From contig DASPJR010000048.1 of assembly GCA_035628505.1 (NCBI GenBank), positions 1 through 29,822 on the forward strand: a stretch of DNA of 29,822 bases, written 5' to 3'. This DNA is from DASPJR01 sp035628505 (lineage in GTDB: Bacteria; Planctomycetota; SZUA-567; H5-PLA8). Numbering within the stretch: the stretch's first letter is position 1; each line of letters starts with the position of its first letter. Of this stretch, positions 16,652 through 24,674 are shown in pieces. The position numbers and the translations under genes were made by a program. A model generated the notes under the pieces. The model searched no databases, was not told the DNA's origin, and saw only the letters and a list, made by a program, of their open reading frames with translations.

Positions 16652-17809
16652 TTATTTGAACTCATAATTCTTCTTCTGTCCCTGCTCGCGAATGGCGTTG
16701 ATGATCGCCGCATCGAGCGTCTTTGCGCCCGCGGCCGTGGCCTGTTCCTTTTCTTTCTCAGCCACAAACTTGCGGCGTGCTTCGTTGAGCTCGCTGATTT
16801 TCTTCTGCAACGCTTCGCGCTCCTCGGCCTTGCCTTTGACGTACGCTTCGCGCTGCTTTTCGTCCATGTTCTTCATTTCCGCCGGGAGCTCCTCTTCCTT
16901 GATCGCCTTAAGCGCGGCAGGCGCGGCCGCGGTGGCGTCGACGAGATCCCAGGCTTCATTCTTGTACGCGCCCGAGGCCTTGCTCACGGCGCGCTGCACC
17001 TCGGCGCCCTGCTTTTTGGCGGACTCGGCATTCTTGTCCTGCGCTTCCTGGAGATTCTTCCGTTCGGCTCCGCGGCGGCCGTAGGCGATGTACGTCTTGT
17101 TCAGCTCGACGCCCAGGCGCGCAATCTCTTCGTCCTGCGGAGCGGCGATGTGGGCGACCTGCTGGTTCTGGTCGATGTTCATGAATTTTCCGTCAGCGAG
17201 CGCCGCGCCGTCCTGCCATTTGCCGGCGATGCCGGTGTTCTCGTTCCCGCAGTGGATTGTGTTAATGATGATGCCCTTGCTGATCGCGGCCTTGCACGCT
17301 TCAGCGTAATTGATGCTGCCCTGCGTGAAGGGTTCATTGCCGCAGATGAAGATCGCTTTGAAGTCGCTGTTTGATGCGCTCCAGGCGAGCCCTTCCGTGG
17401 CGGCCTTGATGGCCGCGCCGCAGTATTCTTCGCCGCCATTGGTGGTGAGCTTGAAGAGCTCTTCGGACACTTTATCGAGGTCAGCCGTGAGCGGCACGAT
17501 CTGCCGGAGAAAGTTTTCAGAAGCTGGAATCGACTGCTTGCCATACTCGTACAGCGCAACCTGCAGATCCGGCCGCACGCCGTTCTTCCGGGAGAGCGCG
17601 AATTCGTTGACAATTTTCCAGAGCTGCGTCTTGGCTTGCGAGATCAGGCCGTCCATGCTCCCGCTGGTATCCAGCAGCAGCGCGATCTGAACTTTCGGCT
17701 TGAGTGCGACGGCCGCGCGTGAACTATCAGTTACTGGCTCCGAGGCGAAAGAAACGCGTGCCAGCACGGCGAGCATGGCAATCAAGAGAACGAGGCGAAT
17801 AGATTTCAT
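16652..17809 (-). CDS. Exported VWA-domain protein
   Basis: This 385-aa protein starts MKSIRLVLLIAM, with a signal peptide ending near SFA-SEP (residue 23). The open frame extends 65 codons further upstream, but AAGGAG lies 8-9 nt before this ATG and the signal peptide begins here, so I took 17809 as the start. The VWA domain begins at about 38 with metal site D47-T-S49-G-S51-M, and its later part includes FKAIFICGNEPFT and GIIINTIHCGNEN. Residues about 250-385 are rich in lysine, glutamate and alanine and probably form a long helix or coiled coil. Such proteins bind partners through a metal ion. No partner is recognisable nearby, and the gene is bracketed by its own terminator and a divergent promoter region. 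Confidence 0.88.
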   Translation of the reverse strand: MKSIRLVLLIAMLAVLARVSFASEPVTDSSRAAVALKPKVQIALLLDTSGSMDGLISQAKTQLWKIVNEFALSRKNGVRPDLQVALYEYGKQSIPASENFLRQIVPLTADLDKVSEELFKLTTNGGEEYCGAAIKAATEGLAWSASNSDFKAIFICGNEPFTQGSINYAEACKAAISKGIIINTIHCGNENTGIAGKWQDGAALADGKFMNIDQNQQVAHIAAPQDEEIARLGVELNKTYIAYGRRGAERKNLQEAQDKNAESAKKQGAEVQRAVSKASGAYKNEAWDLVDATAAAPAALKAIKEEELPAEMKNMDEKQREAYVKGKAEEREALQKKISELNEARRKFVAEKEKEQATAAGAKTLDAAIINAIREQGQKKNYEFK

Positions 17810-17970
17810 GAGCGAATCTCCTTTAAATTTCCGGCAGGCGGTTGTCGGTGCCGTCGCGTTTTTTGACTCCCGAGTGCCCGAAGAGATTCCGCTTTTTTCC
17901 GTACTTTCCTCAAAGCAGTTATATCCGCCCCCTGCCATGGCACAGGTAACGCGTTTGTAACAAGTGGGAG

Positions 17971-18000
17971 TTGGCATCCTGAAGATCAGTGCGGTATACT
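17971..18000 (+). promoter_or_regulatory. Sigma70-like promoter for the GspF-like / hemC cluster
   Basis: TTGGCA (17971-17976) and TATACT (17995-18000) are separated by 18 bp. Transcription would start near 18007, about 26 nt before the ATG at 18033 and ahead of an AGGA ribosome site. It is the best plus-strand promoter match I found near a gene start here. Confidence 0.65.
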
Positions 18001-18032
18001 TCAATTACTTTATCCAACTCAGGAATTCAGCT

Positions 18033-19232
18033 ATGTCGCAGGATTCGCTTCCCGAAGGCGCTGCTGTGCGGGCGAATGAAACTCCCGCGCCCCCGGCACT
18101 GAATTCTTCCACCCTTGCTGGCGGCACTGAAGCGGGCCCCGCCGCAAACTCAAATGTGATCCTGAAAAGCCTTGGCATGCGCGGTCCTCTTGCCGCCACG
18201 GATCTGGCACTCTTCGCGGAGATGCTGGCCGGGCTCGTGCGTGCAAATATGCCGCTTCCGGAAGCGCTGAAGCTCATTGGCCGTGAAGCGGAAAACCGGC
18301 GGCTTCGAGAGGCGCTCGCGCGCGCCGAAAAGGAGGTTGCCGGCGGCATGTCCCTGCCGGAGGCCTTGCGTCAGTGCGCGCCTGCCGAGTTTCCTGAATT
18401 GTTCATCCGCCTGCTCGAACAGGGCATGACGTCTAACGACTTTCACGCCGCGCTGCTGGAACTGGTTCGTGAATTCCGTGCCGAGGCGCGCTTTCGGGAG
18501 CAGCTCTGGGCGCAGGTGATCGGGCCTGTGATCACGTCGGCGTTCATCGGCTTTGGAATTTTCGGCCTGTTTCTGATCGAAGTTCCCCATCGCTACGCAG
18601 AGATTTTCCGCTGGCTGCGCGTCGATCTTCCGCTACCGACGTGGCTGATGATCGAAGCGTCACGCATTCTTCACGATGGGCGCTTTTATGTTGCGCTGGT
18701 TTTTGTGCTCATGGCGGCTGCTTTCGTCGTCTCCCGAATCCGCCTCTCACGCCGGCTGACTTATTCCTACCAGAAAACGGCGCTGCGTCTGCCGGTGTTG
18801 GGGCCCTACCTGCGAACGCTGATGCTTGCGCGCATCTGCCGCATGCTCGGCATGCTCCTGCGCCAGAAGATTCCACTTCATCAGGCGCTCTGCCTGGTGC
18901 GGGACACCGTTTCAATCGTTCCGATGCAGGAAGCAGTGAACGAAGTGGCGGACGAGGTCGGCAAAGGCAAGGACTTCTCAGAAGCGCTCGCGGCGTGCGG
19001 AATGTTTCCGCCGACCCTTTCACGTTTTGTGCGCGGCGGCCTGGCGCATGGCGAACTTCCCCAGAGCCTCTTGCGTATGGCGGAATTGTATGATGAGCGC
19101 GGCGAAACGCAGGGAACGCAGGTGCGCTTTGCTGTATTCGTCATGACACAGCTTGCCGTCGGGTTCGTGCTGTTCGTTGCCATAATCGCCTTTCTGTTTC
19201 CAATCTTTAAGATTCAAGAGGTGCTCCGTTAG
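18033..19232 (+). CDS. Type II secretion system F-like / PilC-like inner membrane protein (first copy)
   Basis: This 399-aa protein is of the GspF/PilC family, the polytopic platform of type II secretion and type IV pilus machines. After a proline/alanine-rich N-terminus, two T2SSF repeats are visible. The first is at about 55-175 (LALFAEMLAGLVRANMPLPEALKLI; EVAGGMSLPEAL) with TM segments near 170-195 and 225-250. The second is at about 270-370 (LARICRMLGMLLRQKIPLHQAL; GKDFSEALAACGMFPP), and a last TM lies near 375-395. I chose the ATG at 18033 because AGGA precedes it; the longer frame would start inside the promoter. A second copy follows after 18 nt. No ATPase (GspE) or secretin is in the window, so which machine it serves is unknown. 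Confidence 0.85.
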   Translation: MSQDSLPEGAAVRANETPAPPALNSSTLAGGTEAGPAANSNVILKSLGMRGPLAATDLALFAEMLAGLVRANMPLPEALKLIGREAENRRLREALARAEKEVAGGMSLPEALRQCAPAEFPELFIRLLEQGMTSNDFHAALLELVREFRAEARFREQLWAQVIGPVITSAFIGFGIFGLFLIEVPHRYAEIFRWLRVDLPLPTWLMIEASRILHDGRFYVALVFVLMAAAFVVSRIRLSRRLTYSYQKTALRLPVLGPYLRTLMLARICRMLGMLLRQKIPLHQALCLVRDTVSIVPMQEAVNEVADEVGKGKDFSEALAACGMFPPTLSRFVRGGLAHGELPQSLLRMAELYDERGETQGTQVRFAVFVMTQLAVGFVLFVAIIAFLFPIFKIQEVLR

Positions 19233-19250
19233 AAGTAGGCAGCCAGGCAT

Positions 19251-20438
19251 ATGCGTGAATTCAAACAAGTTTTCTGGAAACTATGTTCGTATGCGCTGAC
19301 GCTGGCGCTGTTCCTTTTTCTTCTGCGTGGCGGTTACTCGTTTCTCGCCATCCTTCTAGGCGCTGCGTATATTTTTTATGGCGTGATGCAGCCCGGTCCG
19401 GCTGACCGCCGGCGCAAAGTGGCCAACATGCTTCAGGAACTCTCGCTGGCGCTCGCGAAAAAGATGCCGCTCGACGACATCATCGATGCGCTGGCCAGTG
19501 AAGAGCACGGGGATTTTGCCGAGCGGCTCAACCTCGTTGCGCTGCAGCTTCGCCAGGGCCGTCCGCTGAGTGAAGCGCTGTGCGCCGCTCGCTGCGTGCC
19601 GGCTCATGCGATCGCTTCAATAAAGGCTGCAGAAGCCACAGGCGGCGGCGGACTCCAGGGCGCTCTTTATGAAGTCTCGCGGGAACTGCGGCACGAAGCT
19701 GCGGGAATGAATCTGGCGTGGGCGGCGGTGTTTTATCCCTTGGCCGTGATGTCCATTTTAGCGCCCGTCGCCGGCTTCATGCTGGTCTTCATCTATCCAC
19801 GCTTTGCGTACATAAACGCGGCCATGCGGGTTCCCTTTTCGCTCTACTGGGTGCCGTGGCTGGCGTGCATCGCATTTGGAGCGCTGCTGCTGGTCTACGT
19901 CTGGCACCTGCGCTGGGAAAGTCCGCTGACATTTAGACTTTTCAGCAGCCTGAACCGTTTATCGATTTTTCTGGAAGACAGCCTGCCCGTCTTCCGCACG
20001 CGCCTGCGCGAAGGCAGCCTTGCGCGTTCGGCGCGCGCGCTGGCCTGTATGACGGCGGGCGGCGTAGATTTTCCGCGGGCCGCGCGCGAAGTGGCGCATC
20101 CAGCCGTTTCAGGTCCTTATGCGGCTGCGTTCGAGAAGCTTTCGCGCAGTGCAGAAAGCGGCGTGCCGGTTTCTGACGCCTTGCGCGTGGCCCACTTTCC
20201 GGATTCGTTCACCGCTCTGGCCTGCGCTGGCGCCGGCAGCGGGGATTTCCCCGCGGCCATGCGCCTGGCAGCCGAGTGGCACGGCGCTCGAGCACGCCAT
20301 GCCGACCAGGTGCTGGTGGCTCTGCTGCCCTGCGTGACGATACCGCTGACCGGACTCTTTGTTGCGGCGTTTTACATGCCGGTTTTTATTCAGTGGGCCA
20401 CGGTCGTTGAGCTCTTCGTCAAGGGCGCAATGAGGTGA
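19251..20438 (+). CDS. Type II secretion system F-like protein (second copy)
   Basis: This 395-aa polytopic membrane protein has an N-terminal hydrophobic hairpin (about 10-45) and two weaker T2SSF repeats. The first is at about 60-165 (MLQELSLALAKKMPLDDIIDAL; LRQGRPLSEAL; KAAEATGGGGLQGALYEV) and the second at about 255-350 (LARSARALACMTAGGVDFPRAA; ESGVPVSDALR; GAGSGDFPAAMRLA). The TM pairs lie after each repeat. It is a diverged paralogue of the preceding gene product, and the tandem order suggests they act together, possibly as a heterodimeric platform. The ribosome site is weak (AGG near the ATG). The ATG of the next gene follows 4 nt after its stop. Confidence 0.8.
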   Translation: MREFKQVFWKLCSYALTLALFLFLLRGGYSFLAILLGAAYIFYGVMQPGPADRRRKVANMLQELSLALAKKMPLDDIIDALASEEHGDFAERLNLVALQLRQGRPLSEALCAARCVPAHAIASIKAAEATGGGGLQGALYEVSRELRHEAAGMNLAWAAVFYPLAVMSILAPVAGFMLVFIYPRFAYINAAMRVPFSLYWVPWLACIAFGALLLVYVWHLRWESPLTFRLFSSLNRLSIFLEDSLPVFRTRLREGSLARSARALACMTAGGVDFPRAAREVAHPAVSGPYAAAFEKLSRSAESGVPVSDALRVAHFPDSFTALACAGAGSGDFPAAMRLAAEWHGARARHADQVLVALLPCVTIPLTGLFVAAFYMPVFIQWATVVELFVKGAMR

Positions 20439-20442
20439 TCGC

Positions 20443-20907
20443 ATGCCGGTGATTCTTCTTAAAGTAGTCATGAGATCGCGCATGGGCAGCGACGAGCAGT
20501 ACAATTTATGGATTCTCGAAGCGCTGAGTGCGGCCGTCATCGCCAGTGGGCTTTTTTTCTGGCTGCTTGCGGCGATGCTCGCCAAATCGCTGGAACTGGG
20601 CAAAGCGCCCAAGCACCTGAGCGGCGAACGTGACGCGAATGACGGGCAGTGGTTGGCGGCGGCCGGGCTGGGCTTTGCCGTCTTTGCGGTCTTCGCGCAT
20701 TTCGCTCTTGGCATGCCGCGGCAGGGGCTGATTTTTCTGATCTCCGCGTCGCTCGTGTTTACAATCTGGGGCGCCGGAAAAGTCGTCTTGTGCTGCGGCG
20801 CGATTGAGAATGCTGCTAGACGATTGTTTCTGGCGAGTGTAACTCTACTGATTGTCGGCGCTATTACCGCGCTTCTCGAAGCTCTGATCCATACCTCAAG
20901 GTTCTAG
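20443..20907 (+). CDS. Unknown four-TM membrane protein
   Basis: I do not recognise this 154-aa protein. Four hydrophobic segments are visible at about 25-47, 69-90, 94-116 and 127-147, separated by short loops with charged residues. A cysteine pair (LCCGA) lies in the last loop. The start ATG lies 4 nt after the second GspF-like gene with a GAGGTG site overlapping that gene's end, so translation is probably coupled. hemC starts 6 nt downstream. The context suggests an accessory of the GspF-like pair or a transcriptional passenger, and nothing in the sequence decides between these. Confidence 0.75.
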   Translation: MPVILLKVVMRSRMGSDEQYNLWILEALSAAVIASGLFFWLLAAMLAKSLELGKAPKHLSGERDANDGQWLAAAGLGFAVFAVFAHFALGMPRQGLIFLISASLVFTIWGAGKVVLCCGAIENAARRLFLASVTLLIVGAITALLEALIHTSRF

Positions 20908-20913
20908 CCGTTC

Positions 20914-21897
20914 ATGCCCAAGCCCCACGTTCTTCGACTTGGAACACGTTCCAGCAACCTTGCCATGACTCAATCCGGCATCGTCGCCCGCCGGCTGATG
21001 CGCGCGCATCCCGGCCTGAAAGTCCAGCTCGTTGAGATTTCGACGACCGGCGACGAAGTGCGCGACAAGCCGCTGCAGAGTTTCGGCGGCGCCGGCGTGT
21101 TCGTGAAGGAACTGGAGAACGCGCTGGTTGACGATCGTGTCGATTTTGCCGTTCACAGCCTCAAAGATATGCCCACGCGCCAGCCCGAAGGGCTCCTCAT
21201 CGCCGCAGTGGCCGGCCGCGAAGACCCGCGCGATGTGCTGGTCCTGCGCGGCGGACAGACGATCGACGCGTTGCCATCTGGAAGCATTATCGGCAGCGGC
21301 AGCACGCGCCGCCGGCTGCAGCTCAAGGCCGCGTACCCGAAGCTCGAATTCGCCGAAATCCGCGGCAATGTCGAAACGCGCCTGCGCAAAGTTCGGGAAG
21401 GGCAGTATGCCGGAACCGTTCTCGCCCGCGCGGGCTTAAAGCGCCTGGGCCTGCTGCCCGGAAGCAAACGCTCGTCGCGATCAGATGCAGCCGTGACAGA
21501 AGGGCTGAGTTTTCATCTGCTGCCGCTGGAGTTGATGCTGCCCGCGCCTGGGCAGGGCGCGCTCGGGATTGAATGCCGCAGCTCCGATGCGCGCACGCGC
21601 AGGCTGCTTAAAGTGCTCCACGATCCTGAAGCCGCCGCGTGCGTCGAAGCTGAACGCACCGTTCTCGGCGAACTCGGCGGCGGATGTCATCTGCCGCTCG
21701 CCGCGCTGGGTAAAGTGGTGCGGCGCGGAGGCAAAGCTATGCTGGAATTGCGAGCGGTGCTGGGCCTGCCCGATGCGAGCATTATTCTCCGCGCCGAACG
21801 GCTCGGATCGCTGCGCGCGCCCCAGAAAATCGGGATTTCCGTTGCGCAGGACCTCCTCTCTCGTGGCGGCAAAGAGGTGCTGGCGAAGCTCGGATAA
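20914..21897 (+). CDS. hemC: Hydroxymethylbilane synthase (porphobilinogen deaminase)
   Basis: It joins four porphobilinogen units into hydroxymethylbilane in cytoplasmic haem/tetrapyrrole synthesis. The 327-aa length is slightly above the usual 300-315. Key motifs are LRLGTRSSNLAMTQS at the N-terminus, TTGDEVRDKPL, HSLKDMPT with catalytic D85, GSGSTRRRLQL, IRGNVETRL for the growing chain, LPAPGQGALGIE, and ELGGGCHLPL with C258 as the dipyrromethane attachment site. The C-terminal domain is complete. It sits last in a closely packed plus-strand cluster (6 nt after the 4-TM gene) behind the GspF-like genes. That is an odd partnership functionally, although cytochrome-rich neighbours create demand for haem. 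Confidence 0.97.
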   Translation: MPKPHVLRLGTRSSNLAMTQSGIVARRLMRAHPGLKVQLVEISTTGDEVRDKPLQSFGGAGVFVKELENALVDDRVDFAVHSLKDMPTRQPEGLLIAAVAGREDPRDVLVLRGGQTIDALPSGSIIGSGSTRRRLQLKAAYPKLEFAEIRGNVETRLRKVREGQYAGTVLARAGLKRLGLLPGSKRSSRSDAAVTEGLSFHLLPLELMLPAPGQGALGIECRSSDARTRRLLKVLHDPEAAACVEAERTVLGELGGGCHLPLAALGKVVRRGGKAMLELRAVLGLPDASIILRAERLGSLRAPQKIGISVAQDLLSRGGKEVLAKLG

Positions 21898-21923
21898 CGG
21901 TTCGATCTTGGCAACGTCAGGAT

Positions 21924-21943
21924 GCTGCAGGGCCTGCTGCAGC
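21924..21943. other. Hairpin between convergent hemC and HTH/sigma-like genes
   Basis: GCTGCAG - 6-nt loop - CTGCAGC forms a 7-bp stem in the 54-bp gap between two converging genes. Its position fits a shared transcription stop, but there is no T-run on either side. Confidence 0.3.
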
Positions 21944-21951
21944 CTTGGCGT

Positions 21952-22674
21952 TTAAGCCGCATCCAGCCGCTCGCCGAGTACCTCTTCGATCCACTCTTCA
22001 GGCACGCCGCGCTTGAGCAGGTCCTCGATGAACGCGTTGAGACTCGCGAGCTTCTGGGCAAGCTTATCGCTCATCTGCCGCACCTGGCTGAGCGGCAACA
22101 TGCCGCGTGTGACCTCGTATTTCAGATAGTCCTTCGCTCGGTTGGTGGCAAGCTCGAACAGGAACTCGAAGCTTGCCGGCTTGTCGTACTCAAGAAGTGC
22201 AAGCGACATTTCCTGAATCAGGTCGTCCTGCATTGCGGGATCATCTGGCGCCAGTTGCCGCGCTTTCCAGCCGAGGCTGAACTGGTGCTGCTCAGCGAAG
22301 TCGTGGTGCAGGCACTTCCTGGGTTGATCAGAACGTTTATCTGCTGGAGAACTGGCAGGCGCAGAAGCGTCCGACGCTTCGCCTCTCCCCTCATTTATAC
22401 TGAGACGATTTGCCTGTGGCATTAGCGACTCAGATTTTTCAAAAACTTTTCGACGGTACCGTAATCTTTGCAAACTCTGGGCGGAGAAACAACTTAGACG
22501 ATCGATAATCAGGAGCTGATAAAGCGACTTTTGCGTCACGAGCCCGCCTGTCTCCTGTTTTGTCTTACCGGCCGGCTGGTTCAGCCAGCCATTAGCGATC
22601 AGGCGGTAAACCGTCGCCCGGTCGCAACCCAGAATGCTCGTCACCTGCGTAACGGTAAAAAACGCTTCCTCCAT
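21952..22674 (-). CDS. Protein with N-terminal helix-turn-helix and sigma-region-2-like segment
   Basis: This 240-aa protein has an excisionase/MerR-like helix-turn-helix at residues 1-60 (FFTVTQVTSILGCDRATVYRLIANGWL). A charged, low-complexity linker covers about 85-130. Residues about 145-190 (DDLIQEMSLALLEYDKP, then SFEFLFELATNRAKDYLKYE) resemble region 2 of extracytoplasmic-function sigma factors, where the pattern is DLxQExxLxxw..F..WLxxIAxNxxxDxxR. No region 4 follows. The last 50 residues are helical and acidic (GVPEEWIEEVLGERL). The function is unknown; DNA binding and an RNA-polymerase contact are inferences from these similarities. GGAGG precedes the ATG. It converges on hemC, and more than 500 bp without a clear gene lies upstream. 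Confidence 0.75.
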   Translation of the reverse strand: MEEAFFTVTQVTSILGCDRATVYRLIANGWLNQPAGKTKQETGGLVTQKSLYQLLIIDRLSCFSAQSLQRLRYRRKVFEKSESLMPQANRLSINEGRGEASDASAPASSPADKRSDQPRKCLHHDFAEQHQFSLGWKARQLAPDDPAMQDDLIQEMSLALLEYDKPASFEFLFELATNRAKDYLKYEVTRGMLPLSQVRQMSDKLAQKLASLNAFIEDLLKRGVPEEWIEEVLGERLDAA

Positions 22675-23252
22675 AACGATCCTCCCCAGCCGCGAAGGAT
22701 CTTTCCAGGCACGATGTCGCCTTTCCTGTTCTCAGAACATTCGCCAAGACACGGCGCAGCCATCGCTGCAGAAGCGTGCTGTGAATGTCCGAATTGTGTC
22801 TGGGGATTTCCGCGGCCTTACACTGTCACCGCGCATCTGGTTTGCCCCGTCGATCTCATAGACGAACCGAAACGGGATATAGGTAATTCAGCGCGCAGCT
22901 TCATGAGTTAATTTAGCCACCGCTGAGTCCGCTACAAGGGAAATACGGTGGTTAGTGGCTAGTGGTTAGTGAATGGTGTGGCAGTGGGTGGCCAGTGGGT
23001 GGCCCTGACGCCGCAGGCCTCTGGGCGCGCCAGCGCAAGAGGTTACATCATCTGCGTGGTCTGACAGTGGAGTATGGGAGAAGTGCAGTTCCACCCGAAT
23101 ATAGTTGCAGCCCCGCGCCGACCGCTTGGTCATTCACATTGGGTTTCCCTAGCGCGCCATATTCAAACCATTCTGTTTTGCCGACGCGTCGCGCCAGGGC
23201 TCGTTGTCGTTGCGCAAGAGCACCGCCTAAGGTCTACCCATGCCGATGAGGC
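22675..23252. other. Gene-free stretch
   Basis: This 578-bp stretch lies between the HTH/sigma-like gene (starting leftward) and the end of the small unknown gene. Open frames here lack ribosome sites and family matches. It contains a heptad/11-mer repeat array at 22948-23004. The first part must hold the promoter of the HTH/sigma-like gene, but I see no convincing -35/-10 pair. Confidence 0.6.
22948..23004. repeat. GTGGTTA-type heptad array plus an 11-bp tandem repeat
   Basis: Units GTGGTTA, GTGGCTA and GTGGTTA are consecutive (22948-22968), followed by degenerate units. Two perfect copies of AGTGGGTGGCC then follow (22983-22993 and 22994-23004). The array is intergenic. Confidence 0.8.
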
Positions 23253-23639
23253 TTATTCAAGCTTACTTCTCTGCGGCATAGGTGTTTCGTGAATGGGTTC
23301 AGGCGTCTTGCTCTGGCTGGCCTTGGCGGCACGAGCTTGTTTCCACAACGCGTACGCGACCGGTGCTATGCCGAAGATGCCAGCTCTGCGCCCAAGCATT
23401 CGTGACAGCAGCATGCTGCCTGCGCCGCTGGCGAATAGAGCGCCTAGCGTCGACTTGGCAGTGGCGGGTGAACCTTCGCTTTTGCCAATTAGAGAATCCA
23501 TGCTCGGCAGCGTTGCAAGATACTCATTGGCTTTTTCTTTAACCATTGCCCTGCGCTGAGTGCCCTTGGCTGGATCGAGGAAGTACTTGCCTGCTGCTGC
23601 GGCAGCTAGTCCGACTAAAAGCGTTCTACCCAAGCCCAT
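23253..23639 (-). CDS. Small unknown protein with N-terminal hydrophobic segment
   Basis: This 128-aa protein has an alanine-rich hydrophobic N-terminus (LLVGLAAAAAGKYF) followed directly by DPAKGTQRRAMVKEKANEY. That arrangement is seen in many short YtxH-like or envelope-associated bacterial proteins. A second weakly hydrophobic part occurs at about 64-98 (ALFASGAGSMLL; GIFGIAPVAYALW). The C-terminus is polar. A strong AAGGAGG site six bases before the ATG supports it as a real gene. I cannot assign a function. It is divergent from the YdeI-like gene that starts 217 bp away. Confidence 0.7.
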   Translation of the reverse strand: MGLGRTLLVGLAAAAAGKYFLDPAKGTQRRAMVKEKANEYLATLPSMDSLIGKSEGSPATAKSTLGALFASGAGSMLLSRMLGRRAGIFGIAPVAYALWKQARAAKASQSKTPEPIHETPMPQRSKLE

Positions 23640-23855
23640 GTTTATGCCTCCTTTATATTTTCGTACGCACGTCTTGTGAGAGGAACGTGCAAATCGGACG
23701 CCGTACTACAGCAAGCGACGGCACCGTCGCCTCATCTCCCATCCTGCCAGTCTTTTCGAACGACAAAACCGGAACGTTATCCGTCGGACGCATTGACTTT
23801 CGATTCCAAAGCTTCATGCTCGTCCGCACAACCCTCACCAGTAGGAACTCACAGG

Positions 23856-24479
23856 ATGAGCCAGGCGAGCACTGTTAAACCGAGCCCTAAAGTTGACGCC
23901 TTCATACGGAAGAATAAACGCTGGCAGGCCGAACTGCAGAAGCTCCGGACGATTCTTCTGGACTCGCCGCTCACCGAAGAGATCAAGTGGCGCACTCCCT
24001 GTTACACCTTCCAGGGTAAGAACGTGGTTATCCTCGGCGCGTTCAAAGAGAGCTGCGTGATCAGCTTTCTCAAAGGCGCCCTGCTGAAGGATCCGCACGG
24101 CATCCTCGTCAAAGCCGGCGAGAACACACAATCCGCGCGCGTGATCCGCTTCACAAATGTTCAGCAGATTGCCGCCATTGAACCGGTCCTAAAAGCGTAC
24201 ATCCTCGAAGCCATTGAGGCCGAGAAAGCCGGTTTGAAAGTCGCGTTCAAGAAGCCCGCGGAATTTGCGATTCCTGAGGAGTTCCAGAAGAAACTAAAAG
24301 AGAGCCCCGAGGTAAAAACCGCCTTCGCCGCACTGACTCCCGGCCGGCAGCGCGCGTACCTGATGCATTTCTCCGCCGCCAAACAATCCCAGACGCGCGA
24401 GGCGAGAATCAAAAAATGCATCCCGAAGATTTTGAAGGGTAAGGGATTGGATGATGAGTACCGGGCGAAGCGGGGGTGA
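23856..24479 (+). CDS. YdeI/OmpD-associated family protein (DUF1801)
   Basis: This 207-aa cytoplasmic protein has a DUF1801-type fold at about residues 20-130 (LTEEIKWRTPCYTF; VVILGAFKESCVISFLKGALL) and a C-terminal bacteriocin-resistance/OmdA-like part (IPEEFQKKL; FAALTPGRQRAYLMHFSAAKQSQTREARI). The open frame extends 60 codons upstream, but that part is low in conservation signals. The ATG at 23856 (MSQASTVKPSP) has an AGGA about 9 nt upstream. The family's biochemical role is not settled; members are described as iron-chaperone-like or linked to peptide stress. It stands alone, without operon partners. Confidence 0.88.
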   Translation: MSQASTVKPSPKVDAFIRKNKRWQAELQKLRTILLDSPLTEEIKWRTPCYTFQGKNVVILGAFKESCVISFLKGALLKDPHGILVKAGENTQSARVIRFTNVQQIAAIEPVLKAYILEAIEAEKAGLKVAFKKPAEFAIPEEFQKKLKESPEVKTAFAALTPGRQRAYLMHFSAAKQSQTREARIKKCIPKILKGKGLDDEYRAKRG

Positions 24480-24518
24480 TACCTCGAACGCATTGTCTCC
24501 GGACTCTGAAGGAATCCC

Positions 24519-24581
24519 ATGAAAAGCGATACGCTGAAGCCGATTGAAATAATCAAAGAGAAATTGAAGCATTCGAGGTAG
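24519..24581 (+). CDS. Possible 20-aa small ORF or gene remnant
   Basis: ATG at 24519 is preceded by GAAGGA with 5-nt spacing and opens a 20-codon frame (MKSDTLKPIEIIKEKLKHSR). It is lysine-rich and helical. It could be a small protein, or the start of a lost gene whose remainder was deleted before the toxin-antitoxin pair. Evidence is limited to the ribosome site and codon use. Confidence 0.25.
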   Translation: MKSDTLKPIEIIKEKLKHSR

Positions 24582-24639
24582 TCGTATGGGCATCCTGTGG
24601 TGAACCTGACCTACGGTAATAATGCAAGAACGCAGAATG

Positions 24640-24668
24640 TGGACATAAGGCATTTTGTAAGGTACATT
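24640..24668 (+). promoter_or_regulatory. Promoter of the toxin-antitoxin pair, probably giving a leaderless mRNA
   Basis: TGGACA (24640-24645), a 17-bp spacer and TACATT (24663-24668) form a good sigma70-like promoter. The -10 ends 6 bp before the antitoxin ATG at 24675, which places the expected transcription start on or next to the A of the start codon. Confidence 0.5.
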
Positions 24669-24674
24669 GAAGCT

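Noticed and set aside
17810..18004. Upstream extension of the VWA protein by 65 codons
   Set aside because: The extension has no signal peptide, runs through the promoter region of the divergent GspF-like gene, and a strong AAGGAG stands before the inner ATG.
22770..22861. Short frame reading VRIVSGDFRGLTLSPRIWF, resembling the N-terminus of RsmD-type rRNA methyltransferases
   Set aside because: Only about ten residues resemble the family, the frame ends at once, and nothing else of the gene follows. Chance, or at most an untraceable remnant.
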